Origin: Streptomyces hyaluromycini
GTDB taxonomy: Bacteria > Actinomycetota > Actinomycetes > Streptomycetales > Streptomycetaceae
DNA length: 64,000 nt
Assembly: GCF_002217755.1 (NCBI RefSeq)
Contig: NZ_BCFL01000016.1
Coordinates: forward strand, 310,001-374,000
Direction of reading: 5' to 3'
Of the stretch, positions 35,483 through 46,015 are shown in pieces (the stretch's first letter is position 1; every line of letters starts with the position of its first letter). Made by a program: the position numbers and the translations under genes. Under the pieces are notes generated by a model. It saw only the letters and a program-made list of their open reading frames with translations. It did no database searches and was not told the origin of the DNA.

Positions 35483-36646
35483 TCAGCTGAGTCCGGCCGC
35501 CCGCGCCCGCTCCACCACCGGGCCGATCGCCTTCGCGACCGCCTCGACATCGGCCTGGGTGGAGGTGTGGCCGAGGGAGAAGCGCAGGGTGCCGCGGGCC
35601 AGGTCGGGGTCGGTGCCGGTGGCCAGCAGGACGTGGCTCGGCTGGGCGACCCCGGCCGTGCACGCGGAGCCCGTCGAGCACTCGATGCCCTGGGCGTCGA
35701 GCAGCAGGAGCAGCGAGTCGCCCTCGCAGCCGGGGAAGGTGAAGTGCGCGTTGGCCGGGAGGCGGTCCACCGGGTCGCCGCCGAGGATCGCGTCCGGTAC
35801 GGCCGTACGGACGGCGTCGATGAGCGCGTCGCGCAGGATGCCGATCTCGCGGGCGAACCACTCGCGGCGCTCGGCGGCGAGGCGGGAGGCGACCGCGAAG
35901 GAGGCGATCGCCGGGACGTCGAGGGTGCCGGAGCGGACGTGCCGCTCCTGGCCGCCGCCGTGCAGGACCGGTACGGGGGTGTACTCACGGCCGAGGAGCA
36001 GGGCGCCGATGCCGTACGGGCCGCCGACCTTGTGGCCGGAGACGGTCATCGCGGCGAGGCCGGAGGAGCCGAAGTCCACGGGGATCTGGCCGAAGGCCTG
36101 GACCGCGTCGGCGTGCAGCGGGATGCCGAACTCGTTCGCGACGGCGGCGAGTTCGCGGATCGGCAGGACCGTGCCGATCTCGTTGTTGGCCCACATGACG
36201 GTGGCGAGCGCCACGTCGTCGGGGTTGCGGTCGATCGCCTCGCGCAGCGCCTCGGGGTGGACCCGGCCGTAGGTGTCGACGGGGAGGTACTCCACCGTGG
36301 CGCCCTCGTGTTCGCCGAGCCAGTGGACGGCGTCCAGGACCGCGTGGTGTTCGACGGGGCTGGCGAGGATCCGGGTGCGGGCCGGGTCGGCGTCGCGGCG
36401 GGACCAGTAGAGGCCCTTGACCGCGAGGTTGTCGGCCTCGGTGCCGCCGGAGGTGAGGACGACCTCGCTGGGGCGGGCGCCGAGTGCTTCCGCGAGGGTC
36501 TCCCTGGATTCCTCGACCGTGCGGCGGGCCTTGCGGCCGGAGGCGTGCAGGGAGGACGCGTTGCCGGTGACGCCGAGCTGCGCGGTGAGGGCCGCGGCTG
36601 CCTCCGGGAGCATCGGGGTGGTGGCGGCGTGGTCGAGGTAGGCCAT
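35483..36646 (-). CDS. Cysteine desulfurase (NifS/IscS-like)
   Basis: The 387-residue PLP enzyme has [37 protein letters not shown], the PLP Lys in [12 protein letters not shown] and the sulfur-carrying Cys in STGSACTAG, followed by [12 protein letters not shown]. It releases sulfur from cysteine as a persulfide. In Streptomyces this gene normally sits close to mnmA and probably supplies its sulfur. Here the two are about 25 kb apart. ATG 36646 has only a weak ribosome-binding site. Confidence 0.94.
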   Translation of the reverse strand: MAYLDHAATTPMLPEAAAALTAQLGVTGNASSLHASGRKARRTVEESRETLAEALGARPSEVVLTSGGTEADNLAVKGLYWSRRDADPARTRILASPVEHHAVLDAVHWLGEHEGATVEYLPVDTYGRVHPEALREAIDRNPDDVALATVMWANNEIGTVLPIRELAAVANEFGIPLHADAVQAFGQIPVDFGSSGLAAMTVSGHKVGGPYGIGALLLGREYTPVPVLHGGGQERHVRSGTLDVPAIASFAVASRLAAERREWFAREIGILRDALIDAVRTAVPDAILGGDPVDRLPANAHFTFPGCEGDSLLLLLDAQGIECSTGSACTAGVAQPSHVLLATGTDPDLARGTLRFSLGHTSTQADVEAVAKAIGPVVERARAAGLS

Positions 36647-36730
36647 GGTGGGGTCGATTCTACGGGGGGCGGGGTGCGGGTCGCCCAGCGCCGTAGGGGT
36701 CGATCGCCGTTTGCGGGTGCAGGTCGTCGG

Positions 36731-36770
36731 TGGCTGGTCGCGCAGTTCCCCGCGCCCCTGAAGGGGCGCT
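36731..36770 (+). repeat. Interspersed intergenic repeat with terminal hairpin (copy 5)
   Basis: GGCTGGTCGCGCAGTTCCCC followed by GCGCCCCTGAAGGGGCGC, which can form a 7-bp stem, lies between the cysteine desulfurase start and the DUF4190 stop, both minus strand. Confidence 0.75.
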
Positions 36771-36798
36771 GTCCTGGACGGCGCTTCAAAGATCAGGT

Positions 36799-37074
36799 CT
36801 ACAGGCTCCAGGAGACCGTGTTCGAGGCCGCCATGGCGATCGCCAGGACCGCGAGGTCGGCCACGCCCAGGGTCAGGCCCAGGTATGCGCGGCCCTTGCG
36901 GGCCGTGCCGCGCCACAGGGAGACCAGGGCCAGGATGATCGCGACCGGGCCCAGGAACAGGTTCAGGACCAGGAGGCCGAGGAGGCCGAGGATGAAGGAC
37001 GCCACGGCCATACCGTCGGCGTCACGGGTGCGGGTCTGGGTGCGGGGGGTGGCGGGGGCGGTGAGTTGCATCAT
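36799..37074 (-). CDS. DUF4190-type small membrane protein
   Basis: The 91-residue protein has a polar N-terminus and two hydrophobic segments ([34 protein letters not shown] and [22 protein letters not shown]) separated by a basic loop, the pattern of DUF4190 proteins of actinobacteria. Function is unknown. CAGGAG lies 6 bp before ATG 37074. Another small membrane protein gene lies 32 bp upstream on the same strand. Confidence 0.8.
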   Translation of the reverse strand: MMQLTAPATPRTQTRTRDADGMAVASFILGLLGLLVLNLFLGPVAIILALVSLWRGTARKGRAYLGLTLGVADLAVLAIAMAASNTVSWSL

Positions 37075-37106
37075 GCTCAGCTCCTGAAGTGAGCGGGGGC
37101 GGAAGG

Positions 37107-37274
37107 TCAGTTGGCCGAGGTGTGGCGGCGGCGGGCGAGGCGCTCGCGGAGTGCGAAGACGGCCAGCCAGACGACGATCACGGCGGCCAGTCCCGCGGTG
37201 ACGTCGAGCGGCGCGTGGGCCACGGTGCCCAGCACCACGCCGAGCAGCATGAGTGCGGCGACGAGGAACAGCAT
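37107..37274 (-). CDS. 55-residue membrane protein
   Basis: A short gene with ATG at 37274 and TGA at 37107-37109 is preceded by GGAGGGGGAT 9 bp upstream. The peptide has two hydrophobic stretches (MLFLVAALMLLGVVLGTVA and VTAGLAAVIVVWLAVFAL) and a basic tail (RERLARRRHTSAN), predicting two membrane spans with the tail inside. It has no recognised family. It diverges from the TetR gene and lies under its putative operator, so the TetR protein probably controls it along with the DUF4190 gene downstream. Confidence 0.72.
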   Translation of the reverse strand: MLFLVAALMLLGVVLGTVAHAPLDVTAGLAAVIVVWLAVFALRERLARRRHTSAN

Positions 37275-37302
37275 GGGGTCGATCCCCCTCCGTTACATTT
37301 GG

Positions 37303-37330
37303 GTGAACGGTTGTAGTAACACTTGTTCAC
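37303..37330. promoter_or_regulatory. Candidate TetR operator in the divergent gap
   Basis: GTGAAC (37303-37308) and GTTCAC (37325-37330) form an inverted repeat with a 16-bp centre. A further partial copy, GAACAGTTGTTAAC, lies at 37373-37386 just before the TetR start at 37395. The gap also has low GC compared with its surroundings, as promoters do. Confidence 0.55.
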
Positions 37331-37394
37331 TGACTTTGAGTCTAGCAACTCGCCCGGCTTTTCAATTCCGGAGAACAGTTGTTAACTGGATGAC

Positions 37395-38024
37395 ATGAGT
37401 CACACCCTCGGCATCCGACAGGCCCAGAAGCAGAAGACCCGCCAGGCCTTCCTGGACGCGGCGCTCGCCCTGCTGGAGGAGCAGAGCCTGAGCAGCCTGG
37501 GACTGCGCGAGGTCACCCGGGCCGTGGGCGTCGCCCCGACCGCCTTCTACCGGCACTTCCGCTCCACCGCCGACCTCGGCGTCGCCCTCGTCGACGAGGC
37601 GCTCGGCAGCCTGCACCCGATGGTCCGTACGACGGTCGCCACGGCCGGCGCGGAGCGCATCACCCGGGCCGTGCGACTGATCGCCGACCATGTGGCCGCG
37701 CACCCGGCACACGTCCGGTTCATCGCCCGGGAGCGGCACGGCGGGGTGCAGCCGGTGCGGGAGGCGATCCGGGACCAACTCGCCCGGTTCGCCGAGGAGG
37801 TCAGGGCCGAGCTGGCCAAGGACCCCGAGGCCGCGGGATGGAACGAGGACGACCTGCTGATGCTCGCCCACCTCTACGTGGACCAGATGCTCATCACCGC
37901 CTCCCTGTTCCTGGAGACCCTGGAGTCCCCGGAGCCCTCGGAGGCGGAGCGGCAGCGCGTCGCCCAGGTCGCCACCCGCCAGATGCGGCTGATCAGCCTC
38001 GGCCGGCAGCACTGGCTGGACTGA
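37395..38024 (+). CDS. TetR-family transcriptional regulator
   Basis: The 209-residue protein has an N-terminal helix-turn-helix (TRQAFLDAALALLEEQSLSSLGLREVTRAVGVAPTAFYRHFRSTADLGVALVDEAL, about 15-70) like FabR-type TetR repressors, and an all-helical ligand domain. FabR-like proteins sense acyl-CoA or lipids, but no lipid gene is adjacent, so the signal is unknown. It faces the two small membrane protein genes across a 120-bp gap with an inverted repeat. No strong Shine-Dalgarno precedes the ATG. Confidence 0.9.
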   Translation: MSHTLGIRQAQKQKTRQAFLDAALALLEEQSLSSLGLREVTRAVGVAPTAFYRHFRSTADLGVALVDEALGSLHPMVRTTVATAGAERITRAVRLIADHVAAHPAHVRFIARERHGGVQPVREAIRDQLARFAEEVRAELAKDPEAAGWNEDDLLMLAHLYVDQMLITASLFLETLESPEPSEAERQRVAQVATRQMRLISLGRQHWLD

Positions 38025-38075
38025 GCGCTCCGCTGGAAGCGCCGCGATATGCCGTCAGTCGGCTGCGGCGCCGTC

Positions 38076-38142
38076 GCGGCTGGTCGCGCCCACGCGGCGG
38101 CAGCCGCATATCGGATACGGCCCCGCGCCCCTTTGGGGCGCG
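38076..38142 (+). repeat. Interspersed intergenic repeat, long variant (copy 6)
   Basis: This copy carries the same internal CCACGCGGCGGCAGCCGCA insert as copy 1 and ends CCCCGCGCCCCTTTGGGGCGC, a 7-bp hairpin. It lies between the convergent TetR and lipoprotein genes. Confidence 0.75.
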
Positions 38143-38213
38143 TCCGGCGGCAGCACGAAAGGGCGGCGCGTCCGTTTGCCGGACGCGCCGCCCCTGTCGT
38201 ACGAGCCGTGCGG

Positions 38214-38603
38214 TCAGCTCTTCGTCGACTGCGCGGTCGGCGCTCCGCTGGGCGCCGCGCCGCCGGCACCGGGGCCGCCCTGGCCGCCGCCGCAGCCGCC
38301 CATGCCGCCGCCGGGGCCGCCCTGGCCGCCGGCGCCGGGGCCGCCGCTGGGCATGCCCGAGGCGTTGCCGGTCGGAGCACCGGTGGGGGCGCCGCTCGGA
38401 GCGCCGCTCGGAGCGCCCGAGGCGTTGCCGGTCGGGGCGCCGCTCGGCCGGCCCGAAGCGTTGCCGGTCGGCTGCTGACAGCTCTGCTGGCCGGAGTTGC
38501 CGCTGCCGGACGACGACGAGTCGCCCGAACCGCCGCACGCGGTCAGCAGCAGCGGGGACAGCGCGAGCAGAGCCACGGCGGGGACGAGACGTACACGCTT
38601 CAT
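38214..38603 (-). CDS. Low-complexity lipoprotein
   Basis: The 129-residue protein has a lipoprotein signal (RVRLVPAVALLALSPLLLTAC, lipid Cys about 23). A Ser/Gly region follows, then repeats of the form (G)NASGxPSGAPTG and a Gly/Pro tail with GGQGGPGGGMGGCGGGQGG. It is probably disordered and attached to the outer face of the membrane. No domain is recognised. ATG 38603 is chosen because GGAG lies 11 bp upstream and the lipobox is then at normal distance. The 227 bp upstream of it, up to 38830, show no gene. Confidence 0.75.
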   Translation of the reverse strand: MKRVRLVPAVALLALSPLLLTACGGSGDSSSSGSGNSGQQSCQQPTGNASGRPSGAPTGNASGAPSGAPSGAPTGAPTGNASGMPSGGPGAGGQGGPGGGMGGCGGGQGGPGAGGAAPSGAPTAQSTKS

Positions 38604-38830
38604 GAGAGACAACTCCATTGAGGATGAGGGAGTCCTGAGGAGTGGCACTCAATCAACGGCGCTTAAGGCATTCTTGGGCCCCCACTGTTCACCGCCTGTC
38701 AAAGAGGTAAAGCGATCCCCAAGAAGCAGCGCTGACCTGGCAGTTCGCTCCGAGGGGTCGCCTACTCCCTGGTACACGCCCGTGACAGAACGGGGTTCCC
38801 GCCGTCGAAACCGGGACGCGCGGGCCGGGT

Positions 38831-39682
38831 TCAGCCGAGCCGGACCCGGGCCAGCTGGCGGGACTGGGCGACCAGGCGGTCCGCGGTGTCCCAGACCTCG
38901 GCGTCCTCCTCCAGGAAGCCGCCGGCCAGGTTGCGGGTGGTGATGGAGACGCGCAGCGGGCCCGGGGCGGGGCGGTGGCGGACGTGGACGGTCAGCTCGA
39001 CCGTGGGAACCCAGCCCTTGAGGCCGATCTCGAACGCGGTGGGCGGCAGCGCGTCCACCGCCAGCAGGAGGGAGAGCGGGTCGGCGTCACGGCCGTCCGC
39101 GAGGCCGAACCAGGAGCGCATCTCACCCTTGCCGGAGGGGGCGCCGAGGGCCCAGCCGAGGGTGGCGGGGTCCAGCTTGAGCATCAGGCGCTCGGTGATG
39201 GCGGAGCTGCCGTCGACCGGGGCGGGACCGTCCTCGGGGCCGAAGCAGTGCTCCATCGGCGGGAACGCGGGCGGGGTCGCCGTCGTACGAACGTCGTCGG
39301 GGAGGGCGCTGAGGTCGCCGTAGGAGGCGAGGACGCGGATGCGTTCGACCTCGTGGCCTTCGTCGTCGTACTGGAAGAGCGAGGCCTGGCCGGTGGAGAG
39401 GGTGCGGCCGGTACGGACGGTGTCCGTGCGGATCACGGCGGGGCCCGGCTGGGACGCGGTCAGGTAGTGCGCGGAGACGGTGAACGGGTCCGGGTGCGGC
39501 AGCGTGTCCGCGAGCGCCCGGCCGAGCACGGCAAGGAGATAGCCGCCGTTCACGGCGTTGATGATGGTCCAGCCGGCCGAGAGGTCGATGTCGTAGACGC
39601 CGGGAGCGCGCCGGGTGACCGCGGTGTCGCGGTCGAACTCGCTGTCACCGATCACGGCCCGCGTGGATGCTGCTTCAGGCAT
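38831..39682 (-). CDS. Acyl-CoA thioesterase-like (double hot-dog) protein
   Basis: The 283-residue protein has the TesB-like/4HBT_3 layout with INAVNGGYLLAVLGRALADTLPHPDPFTVSAHYLTASQPGPAVIRTDTVRTGRTLSTGQASL in the first hot dog and ELTVHVRHRPAPGPLRVSITTRNLAGGFLEEDAEVWDTADRLVAQSRQLARV in the second. It should hydrolyse an acyl-CoA. ATG 39682 lacks a Shine-Dalgarno and may be leaderless. It diverges from the membrane esterase gene across 165 bp. Confidence 0.86.
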   Translation of the reverse strand: MPEAASTRAVIGDSEFDRDTAVTRRAPGVYDIDLSAGWTIINAVNGGYLLAVLGRALADTLPHPDPFTVSAHYLTASQPGPAVIRTDTVRTGRTLSTGQASLFQYDDEGHEVERIRVLASYGDLSALPDDVRTTATPPAFPPMEHCFGPEDGPAPVDGSSAITERLMLKLDPATLGWALGAPSGKGEMRSWFGLADGRDADPLSLLLAVDALPPTAFEIGLKGWVPTVELTVHVRHRPAPGPLRVSITTRNLAGGFLEEDAEVWDTADRLVAQSRQLARVRLG

Positions 39683-39847
39683 GCCTGAACAGTACAAGAG
39701 TTGATTACTAAGCGGTAGCTTTTGTGATCCACACACCAGCGGTCCGACCGGTAAGGGATCCCTCCGTCGAGTGAGGTTCCGGCAATTTCTAGGTAAGTGT
39801 CCGGACACGTCCGTAACCCGGGACCCTTGATTCCCCTCTATGGGGAC

Positions 39848-41077
39848 ATGAGCCTCACCGGGACTCCGTTCCTCTACACGACCATCGTCCTGTCCGTGGT
39901 CGCCCTCATACTGCCGCTCGTCCTGTGGTCGAGGATGCGGGGGCCCAAGGCCGTGCTGGCCGCTGCCCGGGTCCTGATGCTGCTGTTCGCGCAGGCCACG
40001 GCGGTGACGCTGATCTTCGTGCTGGTCAACAACGAGAACAACCTGTACGACAACTGGGCCGACCTCCTCGGTACCGGCAACCACGTCCAGCAGGCCGCCA
40101 ACCTCGGCCAGGACGGTACCGGCGGCATAGCGCTGAAACGGCTGCCCAAGGTGAAGCAGACCTTCACGGCGGCCGACGGACCGGGTATGCGCGCGGCCGG
40201 CGGGGTCGAGGTCACCCAGCTCAAGGGCCGGGTCTCGGGCGTCAACGCCGAGGTCTACGTCTGGCTGCCGCCCCAGTACCACGAAGCGAAGTACCGCAAC
40301 CACCGCTTCCCGGTCGTGGAGCTGCTGCCCGGCTACCCCGGCTCGGCCAAGGCCTGGTTCGGTTCGCTGAAGGTGACCGAGCAGCTGGAGCCGCTGATGA
40401 GGAGCGGCAAGGTCGCGCCCTTCATCCTGGTCGCGCCGCGCACCAACCTGCTGGCCGGCGTGGACACCGGCTGCGCCAACATCCCGGGCACGGTCAACGC
40501 GGACAGCTGGCTCAGCATCGACGTGCCGAAGATGGTGACCGACAACTTCCGCGCCGCGGCCGCCCCCGCGAACTGGGCCGTGGCCGGCTACTCGGCGGGC
40601 GCGCACTGCGCGGTCAAGCTGGCGGTCGCCCATCCGGACCGCTACCGGGCCGCCATCAGCCTGTCCGGCTACAACGACCCGATCGGCGAACGCAACTCGC
40701 TCGCGGCGCAGAGCGTGGCCCTGCGCGAGCAGAACAACCCCTACCTGCTGCTGCGCAAGGCGGCCGCCCCGCCCCGGATCGCCCTCTACATCTCCGGCGA
40801 GTCCGGTGACGGCTACCAGGCCGGAGTCGCGCTCGAACAGATCGCCAAGGCTCCGACCACCGTGCACGTGGTGTACCTGCCGCGCAGCGCGGGCGGCCAC
40901 AACATGGCGCTGTGGCGGCCCCAGGTGCCGACGGTCTTCGAGTGGCTCACGGTCAACATGGGCCAGAGCCACGTCCGGGCCGGGACTACTCCTCTCGAAC
41001 CGTCGAGCGCCGGTTCCACGCACGCGGCGCTCGCCAGTGGTAGCGCATCGCGAGCAGGCGCAGTACGAAAGCGGTGA
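39848..41077 (+). CDS. Membrane-anchored esterase (antigen 85/esterase D-like)
   Basis: The 409-residue protein has two or more N-terminal membrane segments (FLYTTIVLSVVALILPLVLW, VLMLLFAQATAVTLIFVLV) followed by an extracytoplasmic alpha/beta hydrolase: FPVVELLPGYPGSAKAWFG, VAPFILVAPRTNL, the nucleophile elbow AVAGYSAGAHCAVKLA, an Asp region and His in SAGGHNMALWRP. The fold is that of mycolyltransferase/esterase D enzymes. Mycolic acids are absent from Streptomyces, so another ester is its substrate. The C-terminal 30 residues after the domain are Ser/Ala-rich and overlap the convergent TRIC gene by 92 bp. An earlier in-frame start at 39797 is less supported. Confidence 0.82.
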   Translation: MSLTGTPFLYTTIVLSVVALILPLVLWSRMRGPKAVLAAARVLMLLFAQATAVTLIFVLVNNENNLYDNWADLLGTGNHVQQAANLGQDGTGGIALKRLPKVKQTFTAADGPGMRAAGGVEVTQLKGRVSGVNAEVYVWLPPQYHEAKYRNHRFPVVELLPGYPGSAKAWFGSLKVTEQLEPLMRSGKVAPFILVAPRTNLLAGVDTGCANIPGTVNADSWLSIDVPKMVTDNFRAAAAPANWAVAGYSAGAHCAVKLAVAHPDRYRAAISLSGYNDPIGERNSLAAQSVALREQNNPYLLLRKAAAPPRIALYISGESGDGYQAGVALEQIAKAPTTVHVVYLPRSAGGHNMALWRPQVPTVFEWLTVNMGQSHVRAGTTPLEPSSAGSTHAALASGSASRAGAVRKR

Positions 41078-41645
41078 CGACCGCGAGCCCGCTGGTGAAC
41101 GGGTTCAGCGCGTCGTAGCGGATGCACAGCACCACCGTCGTCGCCCCGACGATCGCCGGGACCGCGTACAGGTCGCGGTCCCAGCGCAGCAGCGAGGGAA
41201 CCTCGTTGGCGAGCACGTCCCGGAGCACACCGCCGCCGACCGCGGTGGCCAGGCCCAGGGCGGCGGAGGCGGTGAGGTTGAGGCCGTAGGAGTACGCCTT
41301 CGTCGTGCCGCTGACGGCGAACAGGCCGAGGCCGGCCGCGTCGAAGACCAGCACCGCCGACTGGATCCGCTCGACGTGCGGGTGCAGGAAGAACACCACC
41401 AGGGCGGCGATCAGCGGGGTGATGAAGTACCCCAGGTCCGTGAAGGCGGCCGGGGGTACCGCCCCGATGATCACGTCCCGGAAGATCCCCCCGCCCAGCG
41501 CGGTGACCTCGGCCATCACTCCGATGCCGAAGACGTCGAAGTTCTTGCGGACGGCCAGCAGCGCGCCGGAGATGGCGAACACGAAGATGCCGATGACGTC
41601 GAGCGTGTGCTGGACGGAGGGAGAGAAGAGTTGCTGGAGCTGCAC
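40986..41645 (-). CDS. TRIC-type cation channel / UPF0126 (YicG-like) membrane protein
   Basis: The 219-residue protein has about seven membrane segments and the two repeated UPF0126 motifs GGGIFRDVIIG and GGGVLRDVLANEVP, which mark the bacterial trimeric intracellular cation channel family. It should be a homotrimeric monovalent cation pore in the cell membrane. Its 3' end overlaps the convergent esterase by 92 bp. The short gap upstream separates it from the M1 peptidase on the same strand. Confidence 0.9.
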   Translation of the reverse strand: MQLQQLFSPSVQHTLDVIGIFVFAISGALLAVRKNFDVFGIGVMAEVTALGGGIFRDVIIGAVPPAAFTDLGYFITPLIAALVVFFLHPHVERIQSAVLVFDAAGLGLFAVSGTTKAYSYGLNLTASAALGLATAVGGGVLRDVLANEVPSLLRWDRDLYAVPAIVGATTVVLCIRYDALNPFTSGLAVVTAFVLRLLAMRYHWRAPRAWNRRSTVREE

Positions 41646-41692
41646 CCTGACATTGTGTCCTGTCAGGGCACATGAACCTTACAAACCCAGGC

Positions 41693-43084
41693 CTACAGGG
41701 TGGGTTTTCCTGTGGTGAACAGCCAGGTCTGGAACAGGTCGTCCAGTTGCTGCCCGCTGGTCTTCTCGGCGAGGCGGATGAAGTCGGCGGTGTCGGCGTT
41801 GCCGTAGCGGTGCAGCTTCGTCCAGGCCGGGAGCAGCTTGAAGAACGCCGTGTCGCCGATGCGTTCACGCAGCATCTGCAGGGTCATCGCGCCGCGCTGG
41901 TAGACGGCCGAGGCGAACATGGTGTCGCGCTGCGGGTCGGCGACGGTGATCTGCCAGAAGGGGTTGTCGGCGGCCCGGGCGTTGTAGGCGGTGAGGAACG
42001 AGTCGTGGGCGGACTTGGTGCCCTGGTGCTCCGCCCACAGCCACTGGGCGTAGGTGGCGAAGCCCTCGTTGAGCCAGATGTCCTTCCACTGCGCCACGCT
42101 CACCGAGTCGCCGAACCACTGGTGGGCCAGCTCGTGCACGATCGTCGACTCGTTGCGCACCGCCGAGTAGGCCGGCTTGCTCTGCACCTCCAGCGAGAAC
42201 CCGGCCTCCGGCATGTCGTCGACGATGGCCCCGGTCTCCTCGAAGGGGTACGGCCCGAAGACCTGCGACCAGTAGTCGGTGGCGGCGGCGGTGACGGCGT
42301 ACACGTCGACGTTGTTGCTGTTCGCGAGGACCGGGTCGATGGCGACGTAGATCGGGATGCCGGAGGGGGTCTTCCCGGTCTGCACGTCGAACTTCCCGAT
42401 GGTGGCGGTGGCGAGGTAGGTCGCCATCGGCTTCGACTCGCGCCAGTGCGTGTACGTCGAGCCGCCCTTGTCGTACGTCGAGACCAGCCGGCCGTTGGAG
42501 ACCCCGGTCAGGCCCTCGGGCGCCTTGATCCGGATGTCGTAGCTGGCCTTGTCGGAGGGGTGGTCGCTGGACGGGAACCAGGTGGAGGCGGCGTTGGGCT
42601 CGCAGGCGACGAAGACGCCGTCGGTGGTCTTCATCCAGCCGTAGTCGGAGCCGAAGACGATGGGGCCGTTGAGGGGCTCGGGTATCCCGCCGTAGGTGAC
42701 GGAGACGGTGAAGTCACGGCCCTTGGCCAGCGTGTCCCGCGGGGTGACGGTGATCTCGTCGCCGGTGCGGGTGAACTGGGCGCGTCTGCCGTTCACTTCG
42801 ACCTTCGTGACCTCCAGCTTCTGCAGGTCGAGGTCGAAGGCGGAGAGGTTCTGGGTGGCGCGGGCGGTGAGGGTGGTACGGCCGTCCAGGCGGCCGGTGT
42901 CCGGGGCGTAGGCCACGTCGAGGTCGTAGTGGCGGGCGTCGAAGCCGCCGTTGCCGAGCTGCGGGAAGTAGGGGTCGCCGATGCCGTCGGCGCCCGGGGT
43001 GGGGGCGGGGGCGGCGGCTATGACGAAGGAGGCGGCCGCCGCGGTTGCGACGGCCGCCAGACGTGCCGAACGGGAGAGGCGCAT
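41693..43084 (-). CDS. Secreted M1-family metallopeptidase
   Basis: The 463-residue protein has a Sec signal (RSARLAAVATAAAASFVIAAAPAP) and an M1 peptidase: the N-terminal beta domain, a MPEAGFSLEVQ segment in place of the GAMEN motif, and the zinc motif HELAHQWFGD followed by NEGFATYAQW. It ends after the catalytic domain, so it lacks the C-terminal helical domain of large aminopeptidases. Aminopeptidase N activity outside the cell is the likely role. It lies next to an oligopeptide importer, so peptides it produces could be taken up. A ribosome-binding site (AAAGGGAC) precedes ATG 43084. Confidence 0.9.
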   Translation of the reverse strand: MRLSRSARLAAVATAAAASFVIAAAPAPTPGADGIGDPYFPQLGNGGFDARHYDLDVAYAPDTGRLDGRTTLTARATQNLSAFDLDLQKLEVTKVEVNGRRAQFTRTGDEITVTPRDTLAKGRDFTVSVTYGGIPEPLNGPIVFGSDYGWMKTTDGVFVACEPNAASTWFPSSDHPSDKASYDIRIKAPEGLTGVSNGRLVSTYDKGGSTYTHWRESKPMATYLATATIGKFDVQTGKTPSGIPIYVAIDPVLANSNNVDVYAVTAAATDYWSQVFGPYPFEETGAIVDDMPEAGFSLEVQSKPAYSAVRNESTIVHELAHQWFGDSVSVAQWKDIWLNEGFATYAQWLWAEHQGTKSAHDSFLTAYNARAADNPFWQITVADPQRDTMFASAVYQRGAMTLQMLRERIGDTAFFKLLPAWTKLHRYGNADTADFIRLAEKTSGQQLDDLFQTWLFTTGKPTL

Positions 43085-43184
43085 GAGTCGTCCCTTTCGA
43101 GCGTGCCGGTCAGTGGACGGACACGGTCGACTCTGCGCTCTCCCGTTAAGGCATGTACATGACTTTGCAAAGTCGTGTCATGGG

Positions 43185-44923
<1,739 letters not shown>

Positions 44924-44927
<4 letters not shown>

Positions 44928-46015
44928 AGCTTCGGCGCAATCTCTTCGGTCCAGATCCGCGTACGGTCCTCGGGCGAGAGGTGGCAGGCGGACCAGTGGC
45001 CGCCGTCGACCTGCTGCAGCTCGGGACGGACCGTGCGGGTGACGTTCCCCTTGGGAAGGTCCGCGTACGGGCAGCGCGGATGGAACGCGCAGCCCGAGGG
45101 GACGTTGATGAGGCTCGGCGGCTGGCCCTTGACCGGAATGAGCCGGTCGGAGGTCTCCCGGTCGATGCGCGGCATCGAACCCAGCAGACCCCAGGTGTAG
45201 GGGTGCTGCGGCTTCTCGAAGATCTCGTCGACCGGGCCGCGCTCCACGCACCGGCCGCCGTACATCACCAGGACGTCGTCGGCGATCTCGGCCACCACAC
45301 CCAGGTCGTGGGTGATGAGGATGACCGCGGAGCCGAACTCCTTCTGGAGGTCGCGGATCAGGTCGAGGATCTGCGCCTGGACGGTGACGTCGAGGGCGGT
45401 GGTCGGCTCGTCCGCGATGAGCAGCTCGGGGTTGTTGACCAGGGCCATGGCGATCATGGCACGCTGGCGCATACCGCCGGAGAACTCGTGCGGGTAGCCG
45501 TCGACACGCTTGGCGGGCTCGGGGATGCCGACCCGGTCGAGCATCTCGATGGCACGGGTGCGGGCGACCTTCTTGCTGACGTTGTGGTGGACCCGGTACG
45601 CCTCGACGATCTGGTCGCCGACCTTGTAGTACGGGTGCATCGCGGACAGCGGGTCCTGGAAGATCATCGCCATCTCGCGGCCGCGCAGCCGGCGCACCTC
45701 GTCCGGGGACGCGCTCACCAGCTCCTTGCCGCCGAGCCAGATCTCGCCGGACATCTGCACGTTCTTGCCGCGGGCGCCCAGCCGGTGCAGGCCCATGATG
45801 GCCAGCGAGGTGACGGACTTGCCGGAGCCGGACTCGCCGACGATGGAGAGGGTCTTGCCCTTCTCCAGCGAGAAGCTGAGGCCGTCGACGGACTTGACGA
45901 TGCCGTCGTCCGTCGGGAAGTGCACCTTGAGGTCGCGGACTTCGAGGAAGGCGTCGGACGGGCTGGCCGGCGTGGGCTCGCCCACGGCGGCGCCGGTCTT
46001 GGAGAGTTCGGTCAC
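44924..46015 (-). CDS. Oligopeptide ABC transporter ATPase (OppD/DppD type)
   Basis: The 363-residue ATPase has Walker A GESGSGKS, signature FSGGMRQR, Walker [19 protein letters not shown], the H-loop THD and the oligo_HPY end [16 protein letters not shown] 46015 overlaps the stop of the permease gene by 4 bp, and its stop overlaps the OppF start by 4 bp. It couples ATP hydrolysis to peptide uptake together with the OppF subunit. Confidence 0.94.
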
